From NCBI GenBank assembly GCA_023159155.1, contig JAJNNX010000013.1:310001-374000 (forward strand): DNA of 64,000 nucleotides, written 5' to 3'. Positions 59,043-64,000 of the stretch are shown one piece after another. The notes beneath the pieces were generated by a model. The model was not told where the DNA came from and did not search any database. It was given only the letters and a program-made list of their open reading frames with translations. The stretch's first letter is position 1, and each line of letters begins with the position of its first letter. The translations under genes and the position numbers were made by a program. The DNA comes from Ustulina deusta (taxonomy: Eukaryota > Ascomycota > Sordariomycetes > Xylariales > Xylariaceae).

Positions 59043-60333
59043 ATGTCCTCCCCTGGAAAGAACGCCAAAAAAAACAGACGTGTTTCCTTTGCTGCTTCCA
59101 ACTCCCCAAACACCGCCAAAGCCCGTCCCAGCCCTCAGCCCAACTCCACCCCACCCCCAGCAGCCAACAACGATAACAACAACACCTGTCCCGCCCCTCC
59201 GGCTCGCTCACCGCCAGCCAGCACCTGTCCTCCTCTTCAGACTTCGGGACCTGACTGTCTTGCTGGCTTCTTCACCCACACCGTCACCAATACACCTCAC
59301 GGACTCGTCATTGACGGTGTTCTGCGACCGCGTGGCCCTACGGTTCACTCTCACCTTCGCGATCCGCCGCCTCAGCCGCAGACTTTCCCCAGCTACCCTT
59401 CCTACCACAACAACACCGCGCAACCCCATCGAGTCAACATGAGTACTGTCGGCGCTGGTTTTATGCCCGACCCGAATGCGGTCCACTACCAACCCCCCGT
59501 GCCTGACACCTCCTATGGGCCCTTCCAGTACACCTATGTGCCTCGATCTGATCCACAGTATATGATGGCAAATGGTGTTGCTGCTGGCGGTAATCCAGGC
59601 TTCGTTGCACCTGGTGCCTTTCCATATCAACAGGTACAACCCCAGAATCTCTTGCCAGTGTACACGCCTGTCGTGCCTAAAGTGTTTGGTGTTGTCTACA
59701 TGAATGCAAGTCTAATCCGCAATGCACGTTGGCATGGAGCGTTTTGTCCTCTGATGTGCACACTAACTGATGACGGTCCTTGTTGCTGCTGTTGCCTTTT
59801 AGCTGCTAGCCTAAACAGATAAGACTAGACTATACTAACTTCTTCTACTATAGGCCCAACCCGGCATGGCTACTGCGCCCATCCCCATGATGGCTCCCGG
59901 CTCTCAGATGCCGCCCATGCAGGCTCCCCATATGCAAGCCTCCGCGGTCCATTTTCAGCCTGGTTTTGTGCCACCTATGAATTACGGTGCAGTACCCAAC
60001 GGTCCAGCTTACGTAGCAACTGGAATCCCACAGCCCACTCCTCCTGTCACCCCCCCTACTGTATTATTTCCTGGAGGCGGTATGGGTGGTGCTGAGATGG
60101 GAAAGACCAAGACCGAAGTCGAAGCAGAGAATCAGTACAACTCCTTGCATAATCAGATGAACGAGCCTCAGGGCATGAAGCCCGCTGACGACGACGGAAG
60201 CCGTATGTACTGGTGCCGCGAACTTGATGGCCAGTGGATTGCCCGCAGCCGCTTTTCCCTGGATCGCATGGGCAACTTCCGTTGGTATGTCACCGAGAAC
60301 GGCGTCTTCTATGCCAAAATGCTCCCGGAATAG
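59043..60333 (+). CDS. Pro/Gln-rich hypothetical protein with conserved-looking C-terminal block
   Basis: Exon 1 is 59043-59681 and exon 2 is 59854-60333, giving 372 residues. The acceptor (CTACTATAG) is strong. The donor at 59682 (GTGTTT) is the best phase-0 choice, but neighbouring sites at 59691 or 59694 are possible. The N-terminal two thirds is disordered: basic and Ser/Pro-rich first, then Pro/Met/Gln/Tyr-rich like an RNA- or transcription-related low-complexity region. The last about 50 residues are ordered and aromatic: SRMYWCRELDGQWIARSRF, SLDRMGNFRWYVTENGVFYA, KMLPE. This block looks like a small beta domain. I know of no assigned function. No signal peptide or membrane helix. Confidence 0.7.
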
Positions 60334-62160
60334 GGTGTATATACAGGTGAGTGTTATCTTGGCAGATACCATGTGGTATTGTTGCTGACTACTAGAAGCT
60401 TTGATCCGATAGCCCGGGAAGCCACATGGGCCATGCGGTACATTCACTCAATCGGGTTGAGAGGTTTTCATTATTTCATTTCGTTCAGTCGTCCCCGCCA
60501 AACTTTGTGTCACCGGGGGGTTGCAGTCCCGTTAATACTCCTGGTAAGATTTCATATGGCTAGTTGAGGCTATAACTAACATTTTAAGATTTGTGATTCT
60601 CCATATCCGGAGAGTGTCACCAAAAAAAAAGTTGAGCAGAGAAATAGACACAGAGGGACATGCGAATAAGGACATGGGACGGGGTTTTCTTTGACTGGAC
60701 CTGTAACAATACTAGTGCGGCAAGACGAGATGAGTGAGGCAATGGGAGTGCCAGACTCGGAAAATTGACGGGGAAAGAATCGTCAAAAGACGTTAGATTC
60801 AGTCTTTTTCAGACAGTACCTTATAAACCCTAGGCACAGCCATCTAGCTAGCCGTATAGAACTCGCCCCGCTAATTGCACCAAGATCAACCAACTCGTGT
60901 TAAGTGTATTTATTAATACTAGTTTTTCTCTATGTGGATAAGAGATGGTGAAAGCTTGTTTCATCATATACAAAATCTTGTTGTAGGAATTCGTGACAAG
61001 AATAATTTTGGCCCTTCTGTGGAAACTACCTTGTTGATGAATGATATGATGTTGGAATTGTGCCCTATGAGAGTACCTAATGTGCTTGCTTGTCTAGGGA
61101 TAATGTGACAAGCACAAGGGTCACATCTACAACATGGATATGATCTGTATCTCCAAACATGATAAAACGACATGCTTTCTTATTAGTGTACAATCACTTC
61201 GATTTATTTCTATCTGTCACGAGAGTCCTGTGTGCCAGAGCAGATAAAACTACAATCCAGCGCGGCGATTTCTAACTGAATTATTGCGAAGGATATGAAT
61301 GATTTGATGCGAAGCTAGTAGTACGTGATTACCGCCCCTCCTGTCCCTTTGCCCTGCTAGGAAGGCCAACGAATATGTCGCTAGGTCAACGACTAGGAGA
61401 ATCTTGCTGCCAGAGCCTGCGCCGCTGCCCAAACTACGAAGTACTTCTCAGAAGTTAGGATAACAATAATCTATGTTTACTAAGAGATTATACCCAACAT
61501 AGTGTTTCTCTGCGGGATGTCAAACACCTAGCACTGCCAATTAAATGTCTTGGAGTCGCCAGGGCTAAAGGGCGGTAGGCATCTTCTTCGCAGGCATATT
61601 CACGACTGGACGAGGGAGGTTTCAGAGTACGAATCACTGGTATTGTAGTGTAGGCATGCAATGGAGATTTTTAAAACGCTTCGAGACTGACGAGACCGAT
61701 TTCCACCGAGTCAATCGATGCACAACAAGCCCAGATCAGCTAGAGCAAATAGTGTCATCGCTACCTTGTCATCTCGCCAGGCCAACAAAGCAGACAGTCT
61801 TGGTCGTATGGTCGCCGCTGCAGAGGTTCAACAAACATTGGAATTCCTTTCAAACCTCGTCCACAGCACGAAGCTTCGTGCGAGTCGTGGGACTAAACCC
61901 GAGAAACCTCGGGTGTGCCTACGTCCTGTACGCATATCGGTTAGCTGGCAAAGTTCAAGCCCAATATGCTGGCACGGGAAACATCGCAGTCGAGAGGTAG
62001 ATGTTTTTCTGATAGCTTTAGCGATGAGAATGTTCTAGATCCGTCGAGGTGCCACGCAAGAGACTTAGACAACGGGACATTGGGGTTTCAATAGATGTTC
62101 TGGCAGCTAATAAGTGTGCTGAGTTTCATGCGTGGCTAAGTAATCTAATGATATGGCAGC
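60334..62160. other. Intergenic, no supported gene
   Basis: 3' flank of the preceding gene, then AT-rich DNA. Frames at 60964-61173 (-) and 61656-62038 (+) have no recognisable domain. Confidence 0.55.
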
Positions 62161-62296
62161 GGTGGTGGTAGTAGTAGTGGTGGTAGTAGTAGTGGTGGTA
62201 GTAGTAGTGGTGGTAGTAGTAGTGGTGGTAGTAGTAGTGGTGGTAGTAGTAGTGGTGGTAGTGGTGGTGGTGGTGGTGGTGGTGGTGGTGGTGGTG
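62161..62296. repeat. GGT/AGT minisatellite
   Basis: Six perfect copies of a 15-base unit (GGTGGTAGTAGTAGT) at 62164-62253, passing into a pure GGT run to about 62295. It creates a long artificial poly-Val/poly-Thr frame on the two strands. Confidence 0.95.
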
Positions 62297-62652
62297 ATGC
62301 ACAAGGCGGTATGGACTGAAGTTGGAAAGGCATGAAAAAAAAGAACACCAAGAAAATGTTCACGATTTGGTGGGACAGCACTGAAAATAGTGGCATTCGT
62401 TGCCCAAGATGGGAGGTAAGACAGCGTATGTGTGTGTGGTATAGGTGAGGCCAACCAAGTAGCCAGGCACCCGCGTCCATGAGGTGGGTGGTGAAGCTAC
62501 CCAGGTACCTCGGCCATGTACCTACCTCCCTCTACACAAATTCCTTCCAATAGAGGATCGACGAGGGGTTATAAAGCATTTTAGATAGCTGCTCTACCGG
62601 ACCCCAATAAAGATGGTATTGGCGCAGTGGTAAGTTCGTAAGATCACATATG

Positions 62653-62694
62653 GTGGGTTCAGGGGCGATGGGTTCAGGGGCAGTGGGTTCAGAG
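62653..62694. repeat. 15-base tandem repeat, three copies
   Basis: Three near-identical units of GTGGGTTCAGGGGC type with small changes (the last has AGAGG). Confidence 0.75.
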
Positions 62695-62775
62695 GACATC
62701 CTCAGTGACAGAGCGCCGGCCGGCCACAATATGCGTCAATATCTGAGTTGGGGAGGGGCGGAGGGGTGGTTCTCC

Positions 62776-62809
62776 GATGTGTGAGCTGGGGGGATGTGTG
62801 AGCTGGGGG
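62776..62809. repeat. 17-base perfect tandem duplication
   Basis: GATGTGTGAGCTGGGGG occurs twice head-to-tail. Confidence 0.85.
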
Positions 62810-64000
62810 TTCGATTCTGGGGGCAAGTTTTTTTTTCTTTCCCCTTTTATGTTCTAACTTTTTTTTTATACTGCATGTCCTGCAGCAACTATAGATAGCA
62901 CCTCTTGATTAAGGGGGCCTGTGATTACTTTTTATGGCATAAGAAAGCAAAGAGTTCATGCAGAATAGAGTACTACCTACATACATGTAGAATTAGTAGT
63001 AGCGGGTCGACAACATGGACCGGCGGCGTTGTCACTCACGGTCACGGGATGTGCGTTCGACGGTTCGTCGCCCTGGTTCGTCGGGCCCAACTGCGGCTGG
63101 AACGGCCTCGGCGGCTCCAATGGCTTTGTGGGCTGGGGTTCGTGGTATGTTTGGTTAGGGATAGATACCGCAAGCTGGAGTCCTTCCAATTATCCCCGAA
63201 GATACACCAAGAACTAGATGCAAGCAAAGGGGCCACAGGGTTGCTGCAGGACATTGCAGATATATATAATCTACAGCAGCAATATAACTAACTAGGAGCC
63301 TATCCTGGACTAAGATCCTCATAACATATCTACACCTATCTACCAGCATAACAGAATCTTACTTAGAGGCATTAGACTGTCTTATTATAAAAGATGCAAA
63401 AGTGATTATTTAGAAAGCCTTTGCAAAACAATCCAAGGCTTGCCAAAGGAAAGACAAGATACCTCATCTACACAGCCGAAACATTGTGAATACAGGTAGT
63501 AGTATTCTGCACTGAAGATTTGGACTTACTTGAAGTTGCCCTGATATCGAGCTGTCCCAGAAGACATGAAGGAGATGAGGTTCAAAGTGGATCCGCTACT
63601 ACTAAGGTTATGGCTGTGCTCCTATGTATAGATTGGGTGAGTGGCGGGTGAGTGGATGGTCCACGTGGGGAGGCGGGGAGCTACTTAGCCTAAGCCTACC
63701 TAGGTACCATTCATTATCTGGGCTTGCTCACTCCAATGGAACTTTACTGAACTCTAGGATGAGTTTTAATACTCCTCCACATGTAGACTTGATCCCACTA
63801 GAAGCCTGCATGATTACGATTTACCAATGATAAACATAAAAATCTCATTCAATTTACCTATTTAATCGTTTTTTCTTCTCGCTTTCTCTCAAACGGCCCT
63901 GCCAGTGAAATCGAGGGTCTGGGAAGCGCTAGATTGGACTCGGTTAGGGACCTGAGACCAAGTACCGCCATACCTGCCACCAATCATACATCGGCTTCCC
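62810..64000. other. Intergenic to window end, possible coding relics
   Basis: A local GC-rich island at about 63005-63150 has coding-like but shifted frames, followed by AT-rich sequence with a frame broken by one TAG near 63412-63414. TACCTA words recur near 63700. No intact gene. Confidence 0.5.

Noticed and set aside
61656..62038. Overlapping 114- and 106-codon plus-strand frames
   Set aside because: Two competing frames over the same bases, neither with a recognisable motif.
62107..62480. Long poly-Thr / poly-Pro / poly-Leu frames on the minus strand
   Set aside because: They are only translations of the GGT/AGT minisatellite; no domain or normal composition outside it.

Overview
The window is nuclear DNA of a filamentous ascomycete (Pezizomycotina, most likely Sordariomycetes). 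The evidence is intron-rich genes with short introns (47 to about 170 nt) that use GTANGT-type donors and CTRAC-like branch points, pyrimidine-rich leaders, and a set of recognisable fungal proteins (Los1, Ape4/DNPEP, Med15 with KIX, Whi5/Nrm1, Laa1/HEATR5, TACO1/YebC, Pet100, Smp3, Las21/Gpi7, THADA/Trm732, Tim23). I see no rRNA gene, CRISPR array, prokaryotic operon or intact transposon.

Layout. 0.2-3.3 kb (+): tRNA exportin Los1, first exon outside the window. 5.5-5.9 kb (-): small hypothetical protein. 6.5-8.2 kb (-): aspartyl aminopeptidase with a mitochondrial-like N-terminal extension. 8.2-16.75 kb: about 8.5 kb with no convincing gene, rich in TACCTA/TAGGTA motifs, then a pyrimidine-rich leader. 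16.75-21.25 kb (+): Med15. 24.0-25.1 kb (+): Whi5/Nrm1-family repressor. 26.4-27.0 kb (+): small Cys-containing hypothetical protein. 27.5-30.1 kb (-): five-exon secreted, probably GPI-anchored protein. 31.7-38.0 kb (-): Laa1/HEATR5-like HEAT protein. 38.4-39.6 kb (+): TACO1/YebC. 39.9-40.4 kb (-): Pet100. 40.8-42.6 kb (-): Smp3. 44.0-47.0 kb (-): Las21/Gpi7. 47.7-53.0 kb (-): THADA/Trm732. 53.75-54.5 kb (+): Tim23. 55.4-58.4 kb: decayed coding sequence with frameshifts and stops. 59.0-60.3 kb (+): Pro-rich hypothetical protein with a conserved C-terminal block. 60.3-64 kb: repeats and relics.

Functional themes. Two tRNA genes of the cell's export and modification machinery (Los1, Trm732) are present but far apart. 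Two GPI-anchor enzymes (Smp3, Las21) lie next to each other on one strand, and a predicted GPI-anchored protein is 13 kb away. Three mitochondrial biogenesis genes are present (TACO1, Pet100, Tim23); TACO1 and Pet100 are convergent neighbours that both serve cytochrome c oxidase. Most of the window is ordinary housekeeping content. The less explained parts are the 8.5 kb gene-poor block, the recurrent TACCTA/TAGGTA words, and the decayed genes at 55-58 kb. I did not find a clearly novel multi-gene system. Splice junctions were chosen by eye from consensus sites and reading-frame continuity.
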